Shown piece after piece: positions 12,001-21,619 of a DNA stretch of 64,000 nt. Source of the DNA: Carya illinoinensis (Eukaryota; Streptophyta; Magnoliopsida; Fagales; Juglandaceae); NCBI RefSeq assembly GCF_018687715.1, contig NC_056754.1:11193501-11257500 (forward strand). Reading direction: 5' to 3'. Made by a program: the position numbers and the translations under genes. How positions within the stretch are numbered: the first letter of the stretch is position 1; each line of letters begins with the position of its first letter. The notes under the pieces are model-generated. The model was not told the origin of the DNA. It did no database searches and saw only the letters and a program-made list of their open reading frames with translations.

Positions 12001-14272
12001 TTCCTTTCCTAGCTAGTATTATTTCCTTTCCTGTATTGCTTTATTCTTTCCTATTTTACATAGACTGTAATGAAGGCTCAAGATATATAATACACGGAGA
12101 ACTCTCATGGGAGAGGTATTCAAGCAAACTTGACAGGAGATGGAGTGCAACATCTGTAAGGCTAGAAACGAAAGAGTGCAATTCACTTAATCCACCTAAT
12201 AAATCCAGGCAACACTTACTTTCAAGCGAGAGGTCAAAGTATCCGTAAATAGCTCATACACCAACTTATAACCAACATGCCATTCACCAGAAGGATTTTT
12301 CCATGAAGAATTGACAACCAGAGTGGTCCCTGCACAAAATATAATCTTCAAAGCAGATCATGATAATTTCCAGAACAGAACTTGACACAAAATCTAGATA
12401 GAGATTTCTCACTCAATTTCTAAGAGGCAACATGATTTAGCACCTAAATATACCTCATTAGTTGACAACAAAGGAGTCAAACATTGGTTAATTTATTATT
12501 TTTTGTCATTTTCCGCAGGGAATCCTCCAGGTGCATAGACTTGGGTTCAGATACAAGAATTTGATGGAGCCAAGTTACTGATAAGCCATCAGAACAAAAA
12601 TTTATGTCATATATAACAAGGAACACTTTCACAAATCTAGCATCTATAGATTCTGTGCTTGTTATGTCTTCCCTCAAAGACTCTCTCATATATGGGTTGG
12701 AAACACTTTTTAAATTAAACACACATATGAGTAGGACTTTATGTCTCCCCTCAAATACTCTCTCATATATCTAGCAATAACCAAAAGAAGTCCAGAAACT
12801 TTACATTTGAATAATCCAACTAAAATTTAAATTTTGGCAAAAAAACATTCTGGTGGGAAAGTTTGTGGTTACAAACAAAGGACAACAAGATCCTTAATTG
12901 CCATAGCTTTAGAAAGCCCACCCATTCATAAAATAGTTACATTAATTAATTATATAACCTAAAAAGTGACTAAGACTGTAAGTTTCAACATAAAAGAACC
13001 TTTGTGTCAAAAAATGTCTTGGGTGGGAAATTACTAAATTTTGCTGAAACTCAAAAATAATCTGAAAAAACATTTTTCACTATTTAGCTCGTAATAAAAT
13101 TCGTTGACTATCACAACACCACTCCATAATCTGAAAGAAAAATCATGAACCACGAACACCATACCCCAGGACAGTTCCCAAAAGCCGGCAGCCAAGTCAA
13201 AGACATTCCCAAACCATGCAGGAGTCAATATCAATAACATGTCAACAAAGAAGGCAAGGGAAAGGGATTTTATGGTCGAGCAGTCCTAGTAGCCAGGGAT
13301 GGGCCTAGCTATCATAGCTGAGATGGCTTTGATAGAGAAGCTTAAAAATTTTAATAGCGAAACTGCTTTACGCTTTTAAAATGTCTATTCATTTCCGTTA
13401 AGCAGGGAAATATAGTTTATGTTAATTAAGATTCTTGGCTGCACCAAACACCTGAAAACATCAAAAACGTTTTCCGGCACAAAAGCCACGGCCTGTGATC
13501 AACTTAATAAAATATGAAAAGAGCGGTTGAAGCTCCAGGCACAATTTCCTGCTTATTAACTACGAACTATCCGTTATACTATAGCATTAACCTGAAGCTC
13601 CGCGAATACAACCGTCCGCATCGGTTTTCACCACCTTTGAGGTATCAACATCTCCACTCCCGGTGCTGAAACGAAAAATATATATATACTGGATCTGACA
13701 CTTATCTAGAAGTAATTAAAGAAGAAAAAAAACACTTCTCTGCTCAAGTAGCTTTCTTAATACCAATCAAGGACATCTAGTATTTTCGGCTTCCCATCCG
13801 AGGTAACTTGCAAGCCAGCAGCAGCCGGGTCAACACCAGAATCTGAAAACAAGTCATCCTTATAATTTCAGTGCCTATAATACGTGTTTCTAAAAACACT
13901 TGTACCTATGTAAAACAAGGGTATCACTTGTTCTCAATATTGTTTAGGAAATATCAGAACAGAGTGCAATAAAATGTCGAGAAAATTTTGGATTTTATCA
14001 GTTAAGGCGCCACCTTTGCACTTAATTTGCCAAGTGATCAACTTTCCTTGGTATTATTTTCCAGCTAACAGAAATATGAAGGAAAAATCAATACCGAAGA
14101 TAGCGATGAGGACTCCACGGCCGTCGTATTCTGGGTGAGCCTCGATGAAGCAGTCGGCGGCAATCTCTTTCTTGGGCATGAGGGAGGCCAGGAAAGTGGA
14201 CTCAGTCAGCTTGAAACTACGCAGACGGCCATTTTCGTCACTGCCGGAGTCTCCGAAAGAAGAGCAAGGCAT
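348..14272 (-). CDS. TPP2: Tripeptidyl-peptidase II (subtilisin-like serine peptidase), 5' half, 14 exons, 3' end outside window
   Basis: TPP II is a giant cytosolic subtilase that removes tripeptides from peptides released by the proteasome. Exons, minus strand: 14272-14095, 13842-13764, 13665-13592, 12329-12220, 5097-5017, 4362-4276, 4196-4054, 1971-1821, 1726-1604, 1420-1337, 1221-1034, 913-739, 639-518, 427-348. All splice phases join, giving about 558 codons without a stop; plant TPP II is about 1,300 residues. The catalytic Asp lies in IAIFDSGVDP across exons 1-2, the His in [10 protein letters not shown] (exon 8), the oxyanion Asn in SSAGNSGP (exon 11) and the nucleophile Ser in NGTSMASP (exon 12). 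The chosen ATG at 14272 gives [10 protein letters not shown], the usual plant N terminus. Intron 4 is about 7.1 kb because of a copia insertion antisense to the gene. Positions 1-347 look like intron. Looks functional as far as visible. Confidence 0.95.
2459..2658 (-). repeat. tRNA-derived SINE in TPP2 intron 7
   Basis: On the minus strand it starts with a tRNA-like head whose B box reads GGTTCGAATCC. A unique body follows, then GGTGCCAATAAAA and a poly(A) tail (the T run at 2459-2472). It is flanked by the exact 13 bp duplication TTTGAACACAGTT (2446-2458 and 2659-2671). The body is closely related to the SINE at 55507-55741. The A-box half of the head seems to be missing, so this copy is probably 5'-truncated. 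Confidence 0.85.
4447..4510 (-). repeat. Possible LINE 3'-end fragment in TPP2 intron 5-6 region
   Basis: A T run is followed by TATAGGTAAAAGTGACTTTA and later GCATTGCCCAAGTACACTG. This resembles the 3' tail of the LINE fragment at 58644-59141 (GCGTTGCCTAGGTACACTGG). I could not find a clear target-site duplication or the upstream limit, so the boundaries are approximate. Confidence 0.4.
5146..5346 (+). repeat. 5' LTR of the copia element
   Basis: It begins TGTCAGTGATATC and ends CAAACCTGACA, so it has TG...CA termini within the short inverted repeat TGTCA/TGACA. It is 201 bp. It differs from the 3' LTR by about seven substitutions by eye, plus one 22 bp duplication present only in the 3' copy. 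Confidence 0.95.
5347..5358 (+). other. Primer-binding site of the copia element
   Basis: TGGTACCAGAGC directly follows the 5' LTR. It matches the TGGTATCAGAGC primer-binding site typical of plant copia elements (initiator methionine tRNA 3' end), with one change. Confidence 0.85.
8080..8087. repeat. Target-site duplication, left copy, of hAT element at 8088-10185
   Basis: GTACTCTT here is repeated exactly at 10186-10193. An 8 bp duplication is the hAT signature. Removing the insert rejoins the copia integrase/reverse transcriptase linker. Confidence 0.9.
8363..8657. repeat. Near-perfect 140 bp-arm palindrome made of two head-to-head LTR-like units
   Basis: The arm at about 8363-8504 is the reverse complement of 8516-8657, with about one mismatch seen and a spacer of roughly 11 bp. 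The right arm starts TGTTAAGTCCCACATT (8513), has a TATA-like TTCTATATAAATGAGG and ends CAAGTTTAACA, so it looks like a short LTR (TG...CA) with promoter elements. The left arm is the same unit reversed. It sits inside the GC-rich hAT. Confidence 0.85.
8942..9006 (+). repeat. (CT)n microsatellite
   Basis: About 65 bp of uninterrupted CT dinucleotide lies between the left CCGG-rich arm and the captured interior of the inner hAT. It resembles the CT-rich leader common in plant 5' UTRs and may have been captured with a gene's 5' end. Confidence 0.9.
9325..9552 (+). pseudogene. Captured fragment of a TIR-NBS-LRR resistance gene (C-JID domain)
   Basis: This frame encodes [20 protein letters not shown] followed by a beta-rich stretch ending [10 protein letters not shown] and a stop. 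FPG-x-E-(I/V)-P-x-WF-x-HQ-x-x-GSSI is the hallmark of the C-JID (post-LRR) domain of plant TNL immune receptors. Only the first part of the domain is present; there is no TIR, NB-ARC or LRR sequence nearby. It lies inside the inner hAT, between its CCGG-rich arms, so it is read as a captured exon. An upstream reading frame continues to about 9040 but I do not recognise that part. Confidence 0.75.
9622..9720 (+). pseudogene. Captured first coding stretch of an ADP-ribosylation factor (ARF) GTPase gene
   Basis: Thirty-three codons read [16 protein letters not shown], stop, [16 protein letters not shown]. This is the amphipathic N terminus plus the P-loop (GLDAAGKT) of plant ARF GTPases. A TAA replaces the Glu codon usually found before MRILMVG. 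The similarity ends exactly at 9720, where the CCGG-rich right arm of the inner hAT begins, and the rest of the ARF gene is absent. The preceding 70 bp (from about 9553) may be captured ARF leader sequence. ARF regulates vesicle coat recruitment; this fragment cannot. Confidence 0.88.
11913..12135 (+). repeat. 3' LTR of the copia element
   Basis: 223 bp, TGTCAG...TGACA, directly after the purine tract TTGAGGGGGGA (11902-11912). It carries a 22 bp direct duplication (11989-12010 and 12011-12032, AGCTAGTATTATTTCC...) that accounts for the whole length difference from the 5' LTR. Confidence 0.95.
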
Positions 14273-15289
14273 TGCCCTCACCCTTCTCCCAATCCAACTC
14301 CACTCTACCTTTCTTGGTCTTCGTCTACGTCTGCTGGCTCTCCTAACAATGACACAGACAAAATGGTGGGGAGGAGAGCGAAACGGGTGAGGTGGTGGGT
14401 AAAACGGGGAGTAATGGCAAGTAGTTTTGCATTTTTATTTTTTATTTTTTGTGTACTTTCTTTGGAAAATGCTTCGAATCCCGTTGGGATCCGCTTGAGG
14501 TATTTTTTAGTAATTAAAAAAGTATTATTTTATAATATTGTGAATTTTTTAAAAAAAAGATATTTTAAAATGTTAAAAAATATGTGAAAAAGATTTTATA
14601 AAAAATAAATACTAGCGAAATGGGCAGCGGAATCCTAGCATTTCCACTTTCTTATGGTGAGAGAGTGTCTTGGTAATTTCGAGTAGAGATAGTTGGGTGC
14701 GGTGAAAGGAGCGTGAGAGTGTGGGCGCCAGCCGCAAAGGACAGCTGGTGATGTAGACTGTAGAGACTGTTGGAAGCGGTTTGGTTGGATTGGTAATCAC
14801 GATCTCGGTGCAACTAAAAACATATTTTAGTTTTTTTTCATTATTTTTTAATCCTCCTATATATTTCTTAAAAAATTTATAATATCTTTAAAAAATATTT
14901 CTTTAATTATTAAATAAAAATATATATATGTTTCAGGCCTAATCGGGATCCATATCTCAATAAGCCTAACATTTTTCTCGGAAATATGGGTGCGCGGACG
15001 TAATAGATTGACTTTTAAGTGTTAAAAAATGTTAAGATATATTATAAATAGTAATAAAAATATATGTGAAAAATAATAATAAAATATTAAATAGTAATAA
15101 AAAATAATAAATAATAATAAAAAGTAATTAAAAATTAATAATAAAATAATAAATAGTAGTGAAGTATGTTAAAAAGTATTTAGATATTCTCATCGTTCAA
15201 ATATAGTCTCGGAATGGTAAAAGTATAAGACATGTCCCTTGCTTTGTAACTAATGACATCCATATCCCGTCCTAATAAAGTCAGAATAT

Positions 15290-15500
15290 GTGTAGTTTAA
15301 ATAGTAAAATAAGATAAGATGAAATATTTTATATGAAAATTAAAAATTAAATAAAATATTATTATAATATTATTTTTTTAAAATTATTACTGTTTTTAAA
15401 TTTGAAAATGTTGAATAATTTATTATATTTTATATGAAAATTTAAAAAAATTATAATAATAAAATGAAATGAGATAAGATGAAATTGTTTTTATATCAAA
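15290..15500 (+). repeat. AT-rich MITE-like dispersed repeat, copy 1
   Basis: It contains the recurring string AATAAAATATTATTATAATA, then AATAATTTATTATATTTTAT, then an A-rich stretch with ATAATAATAAAATGAAATGAG. Related copies lie at about 30710-30845, 31575-31815, 47890-48020 (reverse) and 63720-63900. Limits are approximate because the flanks are also AT-rich. Confidence 0.6.
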
Positions 15501-15984
15501 ATTCATATTCGCAAAATTGATTAGGGGGATCAGGAGCTTGGGCTTAAGCTTCAATCTTCCTTTAGTTAATTTTTTTTTTTTTAACTTTTAGTTAATTAAT
15601 TAATATGGCTTTTGGACCGAATGGTATAAAGGAGATTATAAAGGAAGCTCGTATATAATTATACGATCCTCCAATATATAATTGTTGGCCATTGTCTCCC
15701 GGGAATAAATAAAGCCATCCCCAACTACAAAAATAAGCCCCAAGTCCTCCGTACTATGCGACTTGTATATATTTTCATCGTTTGGCATCTACATAATGGG
15801 GAACCTATTCTTAACTTTGTTTGATTTATTTAAAAAAAAAAAAAAAAAAAAGGATTCCCATGTACAAAAATTCGAATAAAATTAATTAACATCACATTCA
15901 CTATTGTTGGATTTTTAGTTTTCCTTAAAAATTTTTGTGAGAATGGGATCCCGAGTCTCAGTTTATATATATCACGGAAAATTA

Positions 15985-16125
15985 TTTATACACAATATAT
16001 TTCACAACAATACGTTAAATGAAGAGTATTTTTATAAAACACCTTATAAAAATACTATTATTTTACAAAAATATTCTCATTTTACAATATTATTGTGAAA
16101 TGTGTTATGAAAATGTATATCATTA
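15985..16125. repeat. Inverted-repeat MITE
   Basis: ACAATATATTTCACAACAAT at the left pairs with the reverse complement of ATATTATTGTGAAATGTGTT at the right. The two arms of about 40 bp continue inward to GTATTTTTATAA / AAAAATATTCTC. This is a foldback of about 140 bp with no coding capacity. Confidence 0.65.
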
Positions 16126-16522
16126 CTCATATATCACTAGTAGTGTGCTTAGTTCTCTCTATCTAATAATTTCATAATCTTGCGTTTGAAGAAATAGTTG
16201 ACCAATAAATATTGTTTAAAAAAACATGCAAGAGATGCAAAAATTAAACAATGAATAGAAAAACTTTAGTTGCAAAGTAAGATCGCACGATTGGTTTCCT
16301 TCAAAATCAAGCCGAATCTATGCGTTGTGGAACTAAGGATTTGCGATCTTTGGGTGATAGAAGACAATAACTTTGTTTTTTGTTGCAAGGAATTAATGTT
16401 ATATATCCAATGATAGACATAAATACAAGATAAAAAAATAAAAATAAAAATAAAATTGGTGGCAATATTATATTCGCAACAGCATTAATTTATTATTCAG
16501 ATAGTATCTCTTTCTTCTTCTT

Positions 16523-16525
<3 letters not shown>

Positions 16526-16557
<32 letters not shown>
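16526..16557. repeat. (TA)n microsatellite
   Basis: About 32 bp of TA dinucleotide repeat in the intergenic region. Confidence 0.9.
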
Positions 16558-16559
<2 letters not shown>

Positions 16560-18613
16560 GCTAGAACGCACTATAGAGGAGGGTATGAAATGCACAAAAT
16601 CCATGTTAGCACCTTGAAAACTCAATTTTACCTCCGTATAAAACAATCCATTTGCACGAGAAAGCTCTTTACTTCAAACTTATCAAAAAAATTACTTCAA
16701 GCATTGAGTTCCCATGACTGCAGTGCTCCCCAAATGAAAGCTCCTTTTACAACAATTACTTGCGGTTGTGGTCGACCAATATGTAGCATTTTGGAAATGC
16801 TTTTCGCTCTTTGGAAAGTGAGAGTCATGCCCCTAAAGGATTGAGTACTTAAAATTGCTATCAAGTTAATAATTTTGTATGAGAATTTTACATTTTCATT
16901 TTAATCTGATTATGTACGTTGACCAATCGTGCTAGAGACTAGACTCACTGGAGTTCACTTTAATACTTGCTTACTGTTATTAAGGTCTTATTTCCAACAT
17001 CTCATATCAGTAGCCAAATTCTTGGAGATTTCATGATTGATTAACTTGAAATTTATGTTGATCCGTTAGGTTGTGCAGTAAGGTATGTATACTCAGAATA
17101 TTTCTCACTAGGCATGGGAGGAATACCTTGGATCATAATTTCATAGGTAAATTAACCTATCTACATCTATTATGATCAAAATAGTTGGAATGAAAGTCGA
17201 TTCTGGCATCAAAGCCAACAGTTGACTGAAGCTACAAGTTCTTTTTGTTGTTTTTGCCTCAGATATTTCCCATAAACATGAAGGGTACGGCTGGTAGCCT
17301 TGTGACATTGGTTAGCTGGTTCTGTTCTTGGATTGTCTCATATGCTTTTGACTTCCTAATGGATTGGAGTTCAGCTGGTAATGCTTAATAGTCTGTATGG
17401 GGTACAAATTACAGTTATCATTACCACAAATTCATGCACCATTAGCGCACCATATATGGCCTTACGTGATTGTAGCTCACTATGAATATTTTTATTTCCT
17501 TTCATGTCTCTGTATTTCATTGACAGCCGGTATGCTAGTTATAAATTTCTAATGTTAACATTTGTAAACCTCATGTGTAATCTCTATAGAAGATAATACA
17601 AGGCCCTGCACAAAGCTAGGCAATTCTTTTTTAACAACCTAGCTGTACAACAACACCAATCCGTGTTTGAATAAGCAAAATGACTGGGAAAAAAAAAAAA
17701 AAACCTTTTTTTTCTAGCAACTGAAAATATTTCTTGAGGCAGAATATCACAGACTAATTAGTGCCTAGTTGCTCGATAGTATAATTTTGATGGTTTATAT
17801 CTAATTAATGATGCAAATTAAGTAAGAAAGTTAGGGAAACGTGAATGCATTGATCATGGATATAATGTGCTTTATGTAATGCATGAATGATAAGTCATTT
17901 CGTTATGCAGAGAAGTTAAGCTTAACTTCCTGTCTCTAACATACTTATGTTATAGCAAACTTTCAAAAACTATTTATCACAACCCATCATACTTAAATAA
18001 TTGTTCAATACAAATTTCAGTTCTAAAAACAAAACAAATAACAAGCTTTGAATTTTTCAATACAAATTACAGTTGTAAAAACACATCAAAACCTCCTCCA
18101 TATCTTAATTGCCTGTTGCACACTTACAATTTCAAAAACTTGATGCCATACTCATTAACAAAAGCTTAGACAACCTAAGAAAACAAATAAAAAAGATTTC
18201 TAGTCAACAATGTAGAACACGTTTGCTTTTATCTATGTAGCCATCCATGCAATTTTGCGCTCAATTTATAAACTCAAAATCCAGTGCGACAGGTGAAAAA
18301 GAAGCATTTTTTGCCATTTTAAGGAAAGAATATAGGACAAAAAAAATATAGAATCTACTCCACTAGGCACCAATGGGTGTTGAACATTCTTTCTACACAG
18401 TTGAAGGAAAAAATTTATTAGTAAGAACTACAAAAGCATAGAAAAGCATAATAGAAAATCATACAGTATCAACTGTCCTAACTTGAGTTGAAAGAATTGG
18501 TTGTATTTCATTTGATCCACTTAATTGAATGGGCTAGTAGAAATTAAAATTGTGTCAATATAACAAAACCTATGCACTAGTAACAAATTAAATTGAAAAC
18601 TATAAAAAGAGCT

Positions 18614-20790
18614 TCAAACCTTTTGTTTCTTACCATGCTTTTTCTTCTTTTTTATAGACTTTTCAGCAATGGAAACTTTTAGCCGTGTCGGCGGCCTTCC
18701 TTTACCTCTCACAACATTCAGGCTGACGACTTTTTTACTCTTTTTTGGACTTCTATTAGTGGGAGCTATTTGTTCTAAAGGCCTTGGTTCACACATTAAG
18801 TCACTACATTGATATTTGACATCAAGTAAATGGTCCATTATGTTCGAGTAACGCTCCTCATTTCTCGATATAAATTTTGCTACCTCAAAAAACAAAGTCA
18901 TAAGATTATCATACCTTTGTGTATCAGGATTGGCACGTAAATCGTCACAACTACTCTTAATAAGTGTGTAGTTATGCATTAAGTCCTTCCTTCGACAATT
19001 TAAGATATACTTATATGGTAATGATGTGTCACTACATTGGGCTCTAAACACAGAAAATGCATGCCTACATAAAATGCCTTGAGTCTCAAACAAAGTACAA
19101 GTACATTTCTACACGAACCCCTCAATATTGAAATAAACGCAAACATTTACGTTTTTGGTGAAGTTTTCAATTTGCATAGTGTTAGATACCTTATAGGTTG
19201 CAATCACACCCTTATTTTTAATAAGTGAGCAGTTAAAGCAAATCATTCACATTATCTCCTGTTGCACTTCCTTGAATTTCTCATTAGTGTACATACTTTG
19301 GAACTACTTTTCTATTTTTTAAATTGAAACACATGGTATTGTGACATTGAATTAGTTAAAGTAGGTAGATTGCTCATTCTCAACTTTTTTTCTAAGGGCA
19401 TTGTACGTTCTTTAAGTGTGGTATCCGAATGTACGAACCCATCAAAGAAAGCAATTATGCTTTTGCTCCATTGGGTAGTGTTTATCCTAGCTTAAAATAT
19501 ATTTTTCAAATACTCTAGCACCCAAAATGTACGCTTCTCATATAATTCACTCAGCCATATATTATCATGAAGTTGGTATGCATCTAATAGCCTCCCCCAT
19601 CTTTCTTCAAATTGAACACATGTTTGAGAATCATACACACACCCTAAAATGGAGGATTTTTTTATCACAATTGTACATCAAATATGAACCAAGCTTTTCT
19701 AGAAGTTTTTTTAATATATGTCATAGACAATATCTATGCCTTGTTTCTGGGAAAACAATTGCAATCGCACTATTTAATATTGCACGGTCTTGATTTGTTA
19801 TGATTGCAACTGGTGCTAAGCCATTCATAAACTTTAACCATGCTCGAAACAACCATACAAACATACGTGTGTCTTCACTATATATCAACTCTACACCTAG
19901 AAGTATGGATTGACTATGATGATTTACACCAGCAAAATGTGCAAAGGGCATCTTATGGAATTGACCATAATGATTTACACCAGCAAAATGTACAAATGGC
20001 ATCTCATATCTATTAGTCAAATAAGTCATATAAAATGTTACGACATCTTCAAAATATTGGTACGATGCTCTATTGCGTGCATCAACCCAAAATACATTTC
20101 TTAATATCAATTCCTCCTTATCCAAGTCCATAGTGGAGTAAGAGTCATGATTCATATCATACATCCTTTCAAAATATTTTAGGAATGCCACACCACCTTC
20201 TTTTCCAAAGCGAATGTGTCTTGCATTGTCAATAAAATTTCTACAATCTTTTTCTATAAATTATAGGTTGTCAAAGCCTCTCACTTCAACAATAAATGAA
20301 TAATAGTTCTTATTCATCCTTATCCCAGCTGTCATTCAATTCTAACTTCTATTTAGCAAATGAGTCTATGTTACAATGGCATTTAAAAAATCTAGATACG
20401 AGTGGGTTCAATCCATTATTGTAGGTAAGTTCTACACTAGTAGACATCACTCACCATTATCGAGTCGAGTATTGATTTTTGCCTTACATTCTATCTTTGT
20501 TGTTGAATGTGGCTTCAATACATACTACTATTACTTGTATGCTTTCCATCCCTTGAACAACCAAGTGTAATATACTTCACTGTCCCATTGACTCTAGTTT
20601 TGTCCTTTGTGTCCTCACCCCAAGTTCTTATTGTTTTGCATATCACTTGTAATATGCACTCAGTGCGGTTTCATCCTTAAAAGTCATCCCAGACTTAGGT
20701 TCATCAACAGGCGCATATTCATGATTTATCGCATAACCATCCTCATCAATACCCCCCTTAGCTTTCATCTCACAATCTTATTCTGTCATT
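18614..20790 (-). pseudogene. FAR1-RELATED SEQUENCE (FRS) family gene, decayed
   Basis: FRS proteins are transcription factors derived from MULE transposases that act in light signalling. In minus-strand order: an N-terminal FAR1 DNA-binding region (DEPKSGMTFKDETALSAYYK at about 20690, then KTRVNGTVKYITLGCSRDGK at about 20560 in another frame); the segment before the transposase core (DCRNFIDNARHIRFGKEGG, about 20245-20190); the MULE transposase core (LRNVFWVDARNRASYQYF, AIITNQDRAI, 20191-19721); and the SWIM zinc finger (GILCRHAFSVF, about 19080), ending in a Lys-rich tail at 18614. Several stops (for example in the DNA-binding region and at 19094-19720) and frameshifts break it. A 51 bp in-frame tandem duplication lies in the core. 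It could also be a domesticated-type MULE copy, but the overall order is FRS. Confidence 0.85.
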
Positions 20791-20800
20791 TCATAACAAC

Positions 20801-20804
<4 letters not shown>

Positions 20805-20833
<29 letters not shown>
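20805..20833. repeat. (TA)n microsatellite
   Basis: About 29 bp of TA repeat just upstream of the FRS pseudogene. Confidence 0.85.
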
Positions 20834-20838
<5 letters not shown>

Positions 20839-21193
20839 AACATATAACAACCTTATATAGTTAAACAACCAAAAATTCAATCCACAATTTATAAAATTTG
20901 AATTCTTACATTTAACTCATCAATTTGAATAATGCAATACACTTTTTTCAATATCATGCTCATTTGAGTGCAAACTTGTACCTTCTTTATTTATAGGGAG
21001 CTCCGTAGTCACACTTTCAATAATTGTTTTTGAAGTCTTACCATGCTCACTTTCAACAAATTCTGCAACTTCTCTTGATGTACATATGCTATATGACCCA
21101 AATGATTGGATAATTGTGGGCTACAAAATAGGTGAAAGGAAATAAGTTACTTAACTTTATACATAATTTATGATATAAAAGAAGGTATTATAT

Positions 21194-21530
21194 TCACTTA
21201 ACACCCCATATATAGGGGTAATGTGTTCTTATCGAAGGAGCATTATTATTTGTAGGAGTAGCACATGGGTTTGGAGGCAGAGCACTGGGATTTAGCTGCA
21301 CATAGAAATTTTGATTAGTGTATGGGTTCGGAGTAGCATATGGGTTCAGAGACAAAGGTTGGGGACTTGGATGAGGATGGAGATTTGGATTTTTGTGGTT
21401 GGTTGGGGGGGAAAGAATAGGGATTTGGATGGGCATTAGGATTTGGAGGGAAAGAATAGGATTTGGATTGGCATTAGGGGTTGGTGGAGCATATGGAGGT
21501 TGTGTCCCAACAAATGATGGAACAAATTTG
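21194..21530 (-). other. Pro/Asn/Thr-rich open frame upstream of the FRS pseudogene, unrecognised
   Basis: A minus-strand frame runs from FVGTQPPYAPPTPNANPNP through repeated NP, PNP and PYAT motifs to YPYIWGVK. It spans the 21436 boundary between two shorter frames, so it may contain a frameshift. It is low complexity. It could be an N-terminal exon of the decayed FRS gene or chance translation of a GGATTTGG-type repeat. No domain is visible. Confidence 0.3.
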
Positions 21531-21619
21531 TTGACATGGCATCATAATAAGCCAAAATAAAAAGTACAAGAAAAGGCATTAGTTTCAGTTTTCCAACAAT
21601 AACAAAACTAAGGATCACT

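Larger units (their letters stand above)
5146..12135 (+). mobile_element. Ty1/copia LTR retrotransposon inserted antisense in TPP2 intron 4
   Basis: A complete but decayed element: 5' LTR 5146-5346, primer-binding site right after it, gag, protease, integrase, reverse transcriptase and RNase H in copia order, a purine-rich tract before 11913, and 3' LTR 11913-12135. Flanking pentamers are AGAGA (5141-5145) and GGAGA (12136-12140), an imperfect 5 bp target-site duplication. The internal region is cut by a hAT insertion at 8088-10185. The element lies opposite to TPP2, and the splice sites of exons 4 and 5 stay clear of it, so it simply lengthens the intron. Confidence 0.95.
14296..18600. other. 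Gene-free AT-rich interval upstream of TPP2
   Basis: I see no conserved coding sequence here. The part next to 14272 should contain the TPP2 promoter and 5' UTR. The interval holds an AT-rich MITE copy (15290-15500), an inverted-repeat MITE (15985-16125), a poly(A) run near 15832-15850 and a (TA)n tract at 16526-16557. Short frames at 14135-14587, 14612-14800 and 16590-16844 resemble nothing I know. Confidence 0.6.
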
